NCBI GenBank assembly: GCA_030642845.1
Contig: DAOWMZ010000094.1
Coordinates: 1 to 6,920 of the forward strand
DNA length: 6,920 bases
Direction: 5' to 3'
DNA from: Candidatus Zixiibacteriota bacterium
GTDB taxonomy: Bacteria > Zixibacteria > MSB-5A5 > GN15 > FEB-12
Made by a program: the position numbers and the translations under genes
Shown here: positions 1 through 6,011 of the stretch, piece after piece
Position numbering within the stretch: the stretch's first letter is position 1
Layout of the letters: every line of letters begins with the position of its first letter
Notes under the pieces: model-generated
Seen by the model: only the letters and a program-made list of their open reading frames with translations
Database searches by the model: none
Told to the model about the DNA's origin: nothing

Positions 1-309
1 GATCAGATCGGCTTTTTTCTCAGAAGCAAGTTTAGCCGCCTGATGAGCCGCCTTGAAAACATCAGGTTGATTTATAATTGTAAGTTGCTCAATATTAATC
101 TTATTTTCATTTGCAAGTGAATTGATTTTATTTTTATCACCAACAAGGATAACATCAACGTAGCCATCCTGCTGTGCCTGTGAAACCGCATCAATAACAT
201 CAACGTCTTGCGCCGCCGCAACCGCAACAGTTTTCTTGCGCCCATCCTGGGCAATTTTAATAGCATTGCTAATTAATCCATCTGAAGAATGTATCGGAGA
301 TTGATCCAT
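1..309 (-). CDS. ptb: Phosphate butyryltransferase / phosphotransacetylase family, N-terminal part (cut by left edge)
   Basis: The reverse strand from ATG at 309-307 reads 103 codons to the window edge with no stop. The product starts MDQSPIHSSDGLISNAIK, then has KKTVAVAAAQDVDVIDAV, DGYVDVILVGDKNKI and AAKLASEKKADLI. This is the usual opening of the Ptb/Pta family: a basic segment leading to a VAxAxD strand, an 'ILVGD' strand, and then the 'A..L...kADll' helix that precedes the missing 'KG' motif. The family transfers an acyl group from CoA to phosphate, giving acyl-phosphate. The neighbouring buk makes phosphate butyryltransferase more likely than acetate-type Pta; the real substrate may be a branched or aryl acyl-CoA. 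A Shine-Dalgarno AGGA (319-316) sits 6 nt before the ATG. It is the last visible gene of the iorA-iorB-buk-ptb unit and is separated from buk by 144 nt of repeats. The C-terminal catalytic part is outside the window. Confidence 0.85.
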   Translation of the reverse strand, partial: MDQSPIHSSDGLISNAIKIAQDGRKKTVAVAAAQDVDVIDAVSQAQQDGYVDVILVGDKNKINSLANENKINIEQLTIINQPDVFKAAHQAAKLASEKKADLI

Positions 310-319
310 AGTATGTCCT

Positions 320-336
320 AACTAATATTATTAGTT
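320..336. repeat. Perfect 8-1-8 AT-rich palindrome just upstream of ptb
   Basis: AACTAATA T TATTAGTT is a perfect inverted repeat. Its left edge touches the ptb Shine-Dalgarno (319-316). On the ptb transcript it could fold next to the ribosome binding site, or in DNA it could bind a dimeric regulator. It has no T-run, so it is not an intrinsic terminator. Function is inferred only. Confidence 0.5.
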
Positions 337-350
337 CTTGTTCTATTAGG

Positions 351-370
351 GGCAGATGTGGACATCTGCC
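351..370. repeat. GC-rich perfect hairpin (9-bp arms, 2-nt centre) between buk and ptb
   Basis: GGCAGATGT GG ACATCTGCC is a perfect inverted repeat inside otherwise AT-rich spacer, flanked by more GC-rich sequence (GGGG at 349-352 and GCCCACGGGG at 371-380). No T-tract follows on either strand, so it is not a typical terminator. Compact GC-rich palindromes of this kind are commonly dispersed intergenic (REP-like) elements. Within this window I see only one copy, so the repeat status is an inference. In the buk-ptb mRNA it could act as a stabilising or processing hairpin. Confidence 0.55.
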
Positions 371-405
371 GCCCACGGGGATTTTCAATATTTCCAGATA
401 CTCAG

Positions 406-442
406 TTAGTACTTTTAGTACTTGGTGGTACTACTAGTACTT
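406..442. repeat. Short tandem 9-mers TTAGTACTT
   Basis: TTAGTACTT occurs twice in direct tandem (406-414 and 415-423), and a one-mismatch copy CTAGTACTT lies at 434-442. On the buk-ptb transcript strand these read AAGTACTAA. The core AGTACT is itself palindromic, so the array could be a slippage-generated microsatellite or a cluster of binding half-sites. It lies just 3' of the buk stop codon. Confidence 0.6.
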
Positions 443-450
443 TAGTAGTA
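429..450 (-). repeat. Perfect hairpin (8-bp arms, 6-nt loop) 3 nt after the buk stop codon
   Basis: Arms TACTACTA (429-436) and TAGTAGTA (443-450) enclose the loop GTACTT. It starts 3 nt downstream of the buk TAG (456-454) on the minus strand. There is no T-run after it, so termination is unlikely. A weaker overlapping alternative pairs TAGTAC (416-421) with GTACTA (428-433). The stem is AT-rich, and mutually exclusive folding of this block is possible. It could protect the iorAB-buk message from 3' decay or set unequal expression of ptb. Confidence 0.45.
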
Positions 451-453
451 TTA

Positions 454-1521
454 CTAATACCTTTTGAGTTTTTCTTCTCCATTTAAAAATCTTACACCAG
501 CTGCAGCCAAAGCCTCCATTTCAAATTCACCCGGAACAACCCGGACATTGCCAAGAAATGAAACATACTTTTTGATCTCGTCAACCAATCGCTTTGAGTT
601 GGCCATGCCGCCGGTAAGAATGATAGCATCGAATTCACCTTTAAGAACCGTAGCGGCAATACCTATCTCTTTGGCAATCTGATATGCCATAGCATTAAAA
701 TATAACAGGGCTTCTTTGTCTTCGTTGTTAATCCGTTCTTCGATTTTGATCAGATCGGATTCTCCCAGATAGGCAACCAGCCCGGATTTTCTTGAGAGCT
801 TTTCAACCAATTGTTTTTCTGTATATTCTCCTGAGAAACATAATTTCACTACACCGCCGATTGGTAATGCGCCGGCACGGTCAGGAGAGAATGGCCCCAT
901 ACCAAGAAGACCATCATTGACATCGACAACTTTCCCTTTTTGCAAAGCGGCAACAGAAACTCCGCCCCCCATATGACAGGTGACAAAACTGGTTTCTTCA
1001 AGAGTCTTGCCATCTTTTAATGCTTCTCTCCGACTGACCTCTTTGATATTTAAGGCATGAGAACGACACTTGCGTGGGATTTCGGGAACACCGCTTATCC
1101 TGGCAATGTCGGTAAAATTATCAACCGTAATAGGGTCAGAAATTAAAGAAGGGACATTGTATTTTCCACCAAGATGAGAAGCAATAATAGATCCCAGATT
1201 CGAGGCATGGTTTGAGTATTTAGCAGTTTTAACAGCTTCTAAAAGCTCATCGTTTATTTCATACGATCCACCCTCTAAGGGTTTCAGAGGAGCTCCACGT
1301 CCGACAACCGTTTTAAGGTCACCATCTTTTAAATCTAAAGAATCAATCCAGGCATTAATACCCTGCATTCTGAAATCAAACTGATCGGCAACATTATCAA
1401 ACGCTCCGAGTTCTTTGGCATCATGACGGATATTCTCTTCGGATTTTTTCTCAATGCCATCAAACAGGGCTGCCTTAGTCGAAGTGGAACCCGGGTTAAT
1501 TATCAACATCAGTTGTGGCAT
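454..1521 (-). CDS. buk: Butyrate kinase family (acyl-phosphate to carboxylate + ATP)
   Basis: A 355-aa cytoplasmic kinase of the ASKHA (acetokinase) superfamily; the length is normal for butyrate kinase. Visible family motifs are NPGSTSTK at residues 9-16 (first phosphate-binding signature), VGRG at 73-76, HASNLG at 105-110, CHMGGGVS at 182-189, GPFSPDRAGALP at 209-220 and LTGGMANS at 302-309. The last is the adenosine-side glycine motif. The enzyme makes ATP from acyl-phosphate and ADP, the final step after Ptb. The ATG at 1521-1519 lies 4 nt after the iorB stop, with an AAAGG Shine-Dalgarno 9 nt upstream inside the iorB end. Met5 is a possible alternative start. Acid specificity (butyrate, isobutyrate, isovalerate or arylacetate) cannot be read from sequence. 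Linkage to an arylpyruvate/ketoacid oxidoreductase argues for acids derived from amino acids. No frameshift or lost motif is seen. Confidence 0.93.
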   Translation of the reverse strand: MPQLMLIINPGSTSTKAALFDGIEKKSEENIRHDAKELGAFDNVADQFDFRMQGINAWIDSLDLKDGDLKTVVGRGAPLKPLEGGSYEINDELLEAVKTAKYSNHASNLGSIIASHLGGKYNVPSLISDPITVDNFTDIARISGVPEIPRKCRSHALNIKEVSRREALKDGKTLEETSFVTCHMGGGVSVAALQKGKVVDVNDGLLGMGPFSPDRAGALPIGGVVKLCFSGEYTEKQLVEKLSRKSGLVAYLGESDLIKIEERINNEDKEALLYFNAMAYQIAKEIGIAATVLKGEFDAIILTGGMANSKRLVDEIKKYVSFLGNVRVVPGEFEMEALAAAGVRFLNGEEKLKRY

Positions 1522-1525
1522 TGTT

Positions 1526-2125
1526 CTACGCCTTTACCGCTTTTGGATTTAGCTGGCGACCGCGTTCAATTGCTTTGAGATTGATATCAATAAACTTTTC
1601 CTTCACCCGGGCTTTGATCGACTCCTCCCAGAGATTCTGATCATACGGTGCTATAGTAGAAAGGACACCCAATAAAATTGTATTGACCAAACGAGGATTG
1701 CCAAGTTCACGAGCGATATCATCAGCTTCTACCGCTATGACATTGTTGGCTTTCTTTTTCATCTCTGCAATAGAATCATCTGGATAGTTAAACCCTTTAG
1801 ATGAAGTAACAATTGCGGGAATCAAAGTAGTTGTGGAAACAATAGCCACACCATTTTTTTTCATCCAGTCAAGAGCTCGTAATCCTTCCGCCTGTTCAAA
1901 AGAAATCAGAACATCAGCCTGTCCATATTCTATCGTGGGAGAGTAAACTTTTTTTGCAATCTTAACATGCGAGGAAACCACTCCACCGCGCTGGGACATC
2001 CCGTGAATCTCGGATTTTTTTACATCGAGATTAGCCCGTATGGCTACTTCGGAGATAATTTCTGAAGCCAAAAGCACTCCCTGTCCCCCAACACCTACTA
2101 TAAGAATATTATAACTGTCAGACAT
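1526..2125 (-). CDS. iorB: Indolepyruvate ferredoxin oxidoreductase, beta subunit
   Basis: A 199-aa protein of the pyruvate/ketoisovalerate oxidoreductase gamma-domain family. It opens with MSDSYNILIVGVGGQGVLLAS, holding the GVGGQG loop at residues 11-16, and has the second hallmark EIHGMSQRGG at 39-48, followed by VVSSHVKI. It pairs with IorA to oxidise aryl-type 2-oxoacids to acyl-CoA with reduced ferredoxin. The frame is open 22 codons further upstream, but that stretch overlaps iorA and is basic, unlike the family. The ATG at 2125-2123 is chosen because the protein then begins like other IorB proteins and a strong GGAGGG (2139-2134) stands 8 nt before it. This start is 1 nt after the iorA stop, so the two subunits are probably translationally coupled. 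A stop at 1528-1526 leaves a 4-nt gap to buk. Confidence 0.93.
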   Translation of the reverse strand: MSDSYNILIVGVGGQGVLLASEIISEVAIRANLDVKKSEIHGMSQRGGVVSSHVKIAKKVYSPTIEYGQADVLISFEQAEGLRALDWMKKNGVAIVSTTTLIPAIVTSSKGFNYPDDSIAEMKKKANNVIAVEADDIARELGNPRLVNTILLGVLSTIAPYDQNLWEESIKARVKEKFIDINLKAIERGRQLNPKAVKA

Positions 2126-2126
2126 T

Positions 2127-3914
2127 TTATACACCCTCCGTAACCATTTTGCTTTGCAGAATAATAGCTTCATCCGGACAAATCTGCGCACAGAGAGTAC
2201 ATCCGGTACACAGAGTTGTGTCGATTATCGCTTTTGGCTTGCCTCGATCGTTGGTTTCCTCTGAAGCTAAAATGGCCGGACAAGAGATGCGGAAACAGAG
2301 CGTACAGGCAGTGCAGAGTTCCAAATCCACCACAAACGGTTCATCCATAATTCGTTTTGGCATCAAAACACAGGGACGATTAGTACGAATGACTGACGGT
2401 CCCGGTTTTTCGATCTCTTCTTTTATTGCATTGAGAGTCGCCTCATAATCGTAGGGATCAACATCGCGATAATTTTTTACACCCAGTGCCTTGCATAATG
2501 AGGGAATATCGACTTCATTGGCTTTTTCACCCATCAGAGTTTTTCCTGTCGAAGGATGCTCCTGACCACCAGTCATTGCCGTTACACTGTTATCCAGAAT
2601 CATTATCGTTACATTACTGTTATTATAGACAGCGTCCATAAGGCCGGTTACACCGGAGTGCAGAAAAGTCGAATCACCGATTACTGCAACCGTTCCTTTT
2701 TTGTAACCATCAACTTTTTCCATTCCGATAGCATTGCCAATTGAAGCTCCCATGCAGATACAAGTATCAACAGATTTTAATGGTGGAAGTGCACCAAGAG
2801 TATAACAGCCAATATCTCCGGTAACAGCAACTTTGAGTTTATTAAGAGCCATAAAAACTCCACGATGCGAACATCCGGGGCATAAAACCGGTGGACGGGG
2901 AAACATATTTTCAGTCGGTGGAATTTCCGAAATTGCAACTTTGTCAATTATGCCAGCCTTTTTTAAACCAGCAGCAACTCTGGCAGGAGAAAGTTCACCG
3001 AGAACTCCAAAATATTTTTTACCTTCAACTTTTAAACCTTCAATTTTAATCTGGTCTTCATAAAAGGGTTCGAGCTCTTCAATAACAATCACTCTATCGT
3101 GAGATTTGATAAAATCAGCAATCTTTTTCATTGGCAGCGGATACGTAAACCCGAGTTTTAGATAGTCGGCATCGGGAAGAACCTCTTTGGTATATTGATA
3201 AGAAATTCCGCCGGTTATAATTCCTATTTTAGATCCATTATTTTCAATAAAATTATATGGTGTTTTTTCGGCGTACTCTTTTAGTTTTTCGAGTCGTTCG
3301 GTAACAACTACATGGCGTCCGCGAGCATTACCGGGAACCATGACATATTTGGAAGGATTCTTTACAAACTTATCCCCTTCATATTCACATGGCTCGGACA
3401 ATTCTACCACTCCCTTAGAGTGTGAAATACGAGTAGTCATGCGAAGCAATAGCGGGGTGTCGAACTCTTCTGAAATCTTCATCCCTTCAAGTACCATATC
3501 CTTGGATTCCTGAGAATCAGACGGCTCCAGCATCGGTACCTTGGCAAAGTGAGCAAAGAAGCGATTGTCTTGTTCATTTTGAGAGGAGTGCATTTCAGGA
3601 TCGTCGGCACTGATAACCACAAACCCGGCGTTGACACCGGTGTAGGCATGGGTCATAAAAGGGTCAGCAGCTACATTTAGACCGACATGTTTCATAGTTA
3701 CAATTGTTCTGGCACCGCCTAAGGACGATCCAATCCCAACTTCATAAGCTACTTTCTCGTTGGGCGACCACTGAGCATAAATAGATTTGTGCCGGGCGGC
3801 AATAGTTTCAAGGATTTCTGTTGAAGGGGTTCCGGGATAGGCAACTGCTACTTTAACATCAGCTTCCAATGCTCCCTGTGCGACCGCTTCATTTCCGGAT
3901 AATAATTCTTTCAT
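2127..3914 (-). CDS. iorA: Indolepyruvate ferredoxin oxidoreductase, alpha subunit
   Basis: A 595-aa thiamine-diphosphate iron-sulfur subunit of normal length for IorA. Domains in order are: an N-terminal pyrimidine-binding domain with YPGTPSTE at 26-33 and a K-H-V-G-L-N motif near 75-80; a middle transketolase-C-like domain around 190-320; a TPP-binding domain with CPGCSHRG at 345-352, GDIGCYTLG at 366-374 and the GDS...DNSVTAMTG TPP/Mg motif at 413-449; and a C-terminal 2[4Fe-4S] ferredoxin domain. Its cysteines are 534, 537, 540, 545 (CX2CX2CX4CP) and 569, 572, 575, 579 (CX2CX2CX3CP). With IorB it converts aryl or similar 2-oxoacids plus CoA to acyl-CoA, CO2 and reduced ferredoxin. The frame also offers a TTG two codons upstream (3920). 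The ATG at 3914-3912 is preferred because a GGA (3923-3921) lies 6 nt before it but directly abuts the TTG. First gene of the operon, behind a predicted promoter at 3995-4023. No aminotransferase is visible nearby, so substrate identity is inferred from the family. Confidence 0.95.
   Translation of the reverse strand: MKELLSGNEAVAQGALEADVKVAVAYPGTPSTEILETIAARHKSIYAQWSPNEKVAYEVGIGSSLGGARTIVTMKHVGLNVAADPFMTHAYTGVNAGFVVISADDPEMHSSQNEQDNRFFAHFAKVPMLEPSDSQESKDMVLEGMKISEEFDTPLLLRMTTRISHSKGVVELSEPCEYEGDKFVKNPSKYVMVPGNARGRHVVVTERLEKLKEYAEKTPYNFIENNGSKIGIITGGISYQYTKEVLPDADYLKLGFTYPLPMKKIADFIKSHDRVIVIEELEPFYEDQIKIEGLKVEGKKYFGVLGELSPARVAAGLKKAGIIDKVAISEIPPTENMFPRPPVLCPGCSHRGVFMALNKLKVAVTGDIGCYTLGALPPLKSVDTCICMGASIGNAIGMEKVDGYKKGTVAVIGDSTFLHSGVTGLMDAVYNNSNVTIMILDNSVTAMTGGQEHPSTGKTLMGEKANEVDIPSLCKALGVKNYRDVDPYDYEATLNAIKEEIEKPGPSVIRTNRPCVLMPKRIMDEPFVVDLELCTACTLCFRISCPAILASEETNDRGKPKAIIDTTLCTGCTLCAQICPDEAIILQSKMVTEGV
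2134..2139 (-). promoter_or_regulatory. Strong Shine-Dalgarno for iorB inside the iorA 3' end
   Basis: On the minus strand GGAGGG is followed by 8 nt and then the ATG of iorB. It overlaps the codons for the last residues of IorA (TEGV). It is the strongest ribosome binding site in the window and decides the iorB start against the longer open frame upstream. Confidence 0.8.
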
Positions 3915-3969
3915 AATCAATCCATATTTTTAATAACTAATTCTAATTTATACAGGCTAAACCATTAAA

Positions 3970-3984
3970 ACAGGCAATGCCTGT
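3970..3984. promoter_or_regulatory. Perfect 7-1-7 palindrome, candidate operator of the ior operon
   Basis: ACAGGCA A TGCCTGT is a perfect inverted repeat. A third half-site, ACAGGC, lies in direct orientation at 3952-3957, 18 bp away. The palindrome falls just downstream of the predicted minus-strand start point (about 3988), where a bound repressor would block transcription of iorA. No T-tract follows, so it is not a terminator. The regulator is not in the window. It could alternatively be a 5'-UTR hairpin. Confidence 0.45.
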
Positions 3985-3994
3985 GAGTTTTGAA

Positions 3995-4023
3995 ATAATA
4001 GTTAAGCAACACCGTCATAGCAA
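3995..4023 (-). promoter_or_regulatory. Predicted sigma70-like promoter for iorA-iorB-buk-ptb
   Basis: On the minus strand, TTGCTA (4023-4018; 4 of 6 to the -35 consensus) and TATTAT (4000-3995; 5 of 6 to the -10 consensus) are separated by exactly 17 nt. Transcription would start near 3988, giving a leader of roughly 75 nt before the iorA ATG. If the host uses Bacteroidota-type promoters, this match would carry less weight. For the plus-strand gene in the same gap, I see only weak candidates (for example TTGCTT at 4069-4074 with CATTAT 18 nt later) and do not call one. Confidence 0.45.
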
Positions 4024-4168
4024 GAGATTTCGATAGTGCATCCATTTATATTCATAATCATATATTTTTGCTTGCGATTCAGCATGAATTGCATTATTTC
4101 ATTACAATGTTAACAACGAAAATCAGGGATTGATGGTTATCGGATAATTCAAAATTAGGATAAAATAT

Positions 4169-5836
4169 ATGAACAAAAAATTAAGATTTGATGTTGCCGA
4201 TCAACAACTGCAGTATAAAGGAGAACTAAATTCATTCCCGTTCTCCAAAGAAAAAATAATTGAATTCAATCTTATCCACAGCTCAATATGTGAGTTATAT
4301 GATATTTCTCTAATTTCCGGAGAAAAAATCTTATTGGATAGTAAATTAAATAATGAATCCAACCTGGGAGCATTCCGAAATAGAAAACTGAGAGAATCGG
4401 TAATCCTCTCTGCTGCTTTATCGGCAGTGGCTGTCGGAGTTCATGGCAGAGGAAGTCTTAATGAAATCCCTGAAGATAAGAGAACCAAAAAAATAACCAA
4501 TGAACTCAAACGGGCTAATGATAGAACAGCCGCTCAAATAATGTCTGAAGTACTCCAGTTGACAACCGAGACTCTACCTGTCGGTGAAGAAGTTCTTATT
4601 GAATCAACATTGACCGAAGGTGTGCGAGCCAAACCCGGAAAAGAGGTTGGAGGAAATCCCACAATTGCTGTTGGAGCATTATTCGGTAAACAGAGACACC
4701 GGGAATCCTATGGCAGTGATATGCCTACCAATGTCTCACTATTATCAATGGGTAATGATGTTATCGATGGGACCACAAAATCGGTTAAAGGTTTGCACTC
4801 AAGTCTGACTTCTCTGTTCCTGATAGAAGCTCAGGTCAAACGCCATATCCCGGATATTTATATTCAGCGATGGATGAGTGGTGCACATTTCCCGGAGTTT
4901 AATCCCCGTAATATGTCTCTTGTTGAGTCGGCTCAAATTATCGCTGATTCTTATAGCCATTCAAAACTTAATAAACTAAGCTCGTTTTTTATAAACCGCA
5001 AAAGACATCTTCCGGCTATGGATGAACTCAACAAAGCCGGTGTGGCCATTCCATACGATACCGATGGCGATCTTTATCCATCCCTTATATTGGGGTTGGA
5101 TAATTTAAAATTCCCCAACGGGCGTTCATTAAACTGTATGATCGGTGAAATTGGCGGATCAGCCGAATGGGCTGTTGGAGTACTCCCCCTTGTATGGCGT
5201 GGAGGTCAGGCTCTTGGGATGTTTACAAGTCATTCATCACTTACTAAAGAGGGTGCCTCAGCCAAAGAATTATGGGAGAATCGTTTCGATTACACCGAAG
5301 AAGAATTGATTATGATTCAGGATGCAAGGTTCCAGCAGAAACCATATTTTACTATTCATGATATTATTGATGATCCTTTTGCCGGTGGAATCAGTGCCTT
5401 TGGTTCTATTACCGACAATATTTACCTCCCCTTCCTCAAAGGGGTTAAAGCTGATTCGGAAAACAGATCTATTTCAGTTAATGTCCTGACGATCAATTCC
5501 CTTGGTATGACCGAATGCTGGAAAATGGTATTTGAATGCCACAACAGTTTGGATAAAACAATCAAACTTATGTCATCTCCAAAGGAAAAATTTGAAAACC
5601 TAAAAGGGAAAAAATTAGAGAAATCTATTGGGAAGATGCTTGAGTCGGAAATGGATCGCAACCGTTACAGAATTTTCTTTAATAATGAATATTATCCCGC
5701 ATCGGTTCCTATACGGGATAAACTGGCTCTCTTGAGTGATGCTCTGGAAGGATTAATTGAAAGAGGAGCACTCAATTCCATTGACCGGGAAATTGTTGAT
5801 ATCACTCGACGCTTAGCACCGGAGTGGTGGATATAA
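4169..5836 (+). CDS. Divergent GlpX-like (class II FBPase fold) protein with extra N- and C-terminal segments
   Basis: A 555-aa soluble protein with no signal peptide or membrane segment. By eye, residues ~72-447 follow E. coli GlpX in order. ANDRTAAQIMSEVL (116-129) matches TADGAAVNAMRIML (D118 ~ D33). VLIESTLTEG (142-151) matches the IVIGEGEIDEA loop. NDVIDGT (196-202) matches VDPIEGT (D197, D200, T202 ~ metal ligands D85, E88, T90). RKRH (277-280) matches KPRH, the TDGD region (298-301) matches PDGD, GEIGGSAEW (326-334) matches GIGGAPEG (E333 ~ E213), and GGISAFGSITDN (406-417) matches the late IFSATGITKGD strand. GlpX is usually ~320-340 aa; here there are ~70 extra residues at the N-terminus, an insert near 98-115 and a charged helical tail (~450-555). 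The loop acidic residue equivalent to GlpX D61 is Thr149, so activity may be changed or lost. The ATG has AGGA 8 nt upstream. The gene is divergent from iorA. The fold call is moderately sure; the substrate is unknown. Confidence 0.65.
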   Translation: MNKKLRFDVADQQLQYKGELNSFPFSKEKIIEFNLIHSSICELYDISLISGEKILLDSKLNNESNLGAFRNRKLRESVILSAALSAVAVGVHGRGSLNEIPEDKRTKKITNELKRANDRTAAQIMSEVLQLTTETLPVGEEVLIESTLTEGVRAKPGKEVGGNPTIAVGALFGKQRHRESYGSDMPTNVSLLSMGNDVIDGTTKSVKGLHSSLTSLFLIEAQVKRHIPDIYIQRWMSGAHFPEFNPRNMSLVESAQIIADSYSHSKLNKLSSFFINRKRHLPAMDELNKAGVAIPYDTDGDLYPSLILGLDNLKFPNGRSLNCMIGEIGGSAEWAVGVLPLVWRGGQALGMFTSHSSLTKEGASAKELWENRFDYTEEELIMIQDARFQQKPYFTIHDIIDDPFAGGISAFGSITDNIYLPFLKGVKADSENRSISVNVLTINSLGMTECWKMVFECHNSLDKTIKLMSSPKEKFENLKGKKLEKSIGKMLESEMDRNRYRIFFNNEYYPASVPIRDKLALLSDALEGLIERGALNSIDREIVDITRRLAPEWWI

Positions 5837-5881
5837 AAAAATGATGGGGAGTGTTGAAGAATCATTTATAGCAGAATATCA

Positions 5882-5954
5882 CGATGGAGACAAGCCCCAT
5901 CGCTACGCGTAAACAGTGTAAACCCGCGTAGCAGGCGGCCTTGTGTCGCCTGCT
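5882..5954. repeat. Composite of three adjoining GC-rich hairpins
   Basis: There are three perfect inverted repeats end to end. CGATGG (5882-5887) pairs with CCATCG (5897-5902). GCTACGCG (5902-5909) pairs with CGCGTAGC (5925-5932) across a loop that contains GTAAAC twice. AGCAGGCG (5930-5937) pairs with CGCCTGCT (5947-5954). Neighbouring hairpins share 1 and 3 bases, so they overlap at their edges. The block is much richer in G and C than the flanking spacer, and no T-tract follows on either strand. This looks like a mosaic dispersed intergenic repeat between two convergent genes, similar in style to REP/BIME units. Only one copy is in the window, so genome-wide repetition is inferred. Confidence 0.55.
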
Positions 5955-6011
5955 TGAGGATGCTGAGTCGAACTTCCATAAACATACATAACCTTTTTCA
6001 TCAAGCCCGAC

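Noticed and set aside
72..266. Open frame of 64 codons inside ptb on the same strand, other frame
   Set aside because: The product is leucine/arginine-rich low-complexity sequence and lies wholly inside the recognisable ptb N-terminus.
406..450. CRISPR-like array
   Set aside because: The units are only 9 bp and adjacent, with no regular unique spacers and no cas genes nearby.
464..682. Plus-strand open frame of 72 codons
   Set aside because: It is antisense to the conserved C-terminus of buk and lacks any recognisable domain.
2126..2191. 22-codon upstream extension of iorB overlapping iorA
   Set aside because: The added residues are basic and unlike IorB, and a strong GGAGGG sits 8 nt before the ATG at 2125, where family similarity begins.
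2149..3063. Plus-strand open frames at 2149-2448, 2556-2744 and 2833-3063
   Set aside because: All are antisense to iorA, show no family resemblance, and are explained as shadows of a conserved gene.
3915..3920. TTG start for iorA two codons upstream of the ATG
   Set aside because: The only Shine-Dalgarno-like GGA directly abuts the TTG but is well spaced (6 nt) from the ATG at 3914.
4620..4808. Plus-strand open frame of 62 codons, out of frame with the GlpX-like gene
   Set aside because: It overlaps the conserved motif region of the larger protein, and its product has no recognisable features.
5422..5661. Minus-strand open frame of 79 codons
   Set aside because: It is antisense to the GlpX-like gene; its Phe/Ser richness mirrors Lys/Glu-rich codons on the other strand.
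5839..5867. 7-bp inverted repeat (AAATGAT / ATCATTT) just after the GlpX-like stop as a terminator
   Set aside because: The stem is AT-rich with a 15-nt loop and no T-run; the hairpin at 6012-6040 is a far better terminator.
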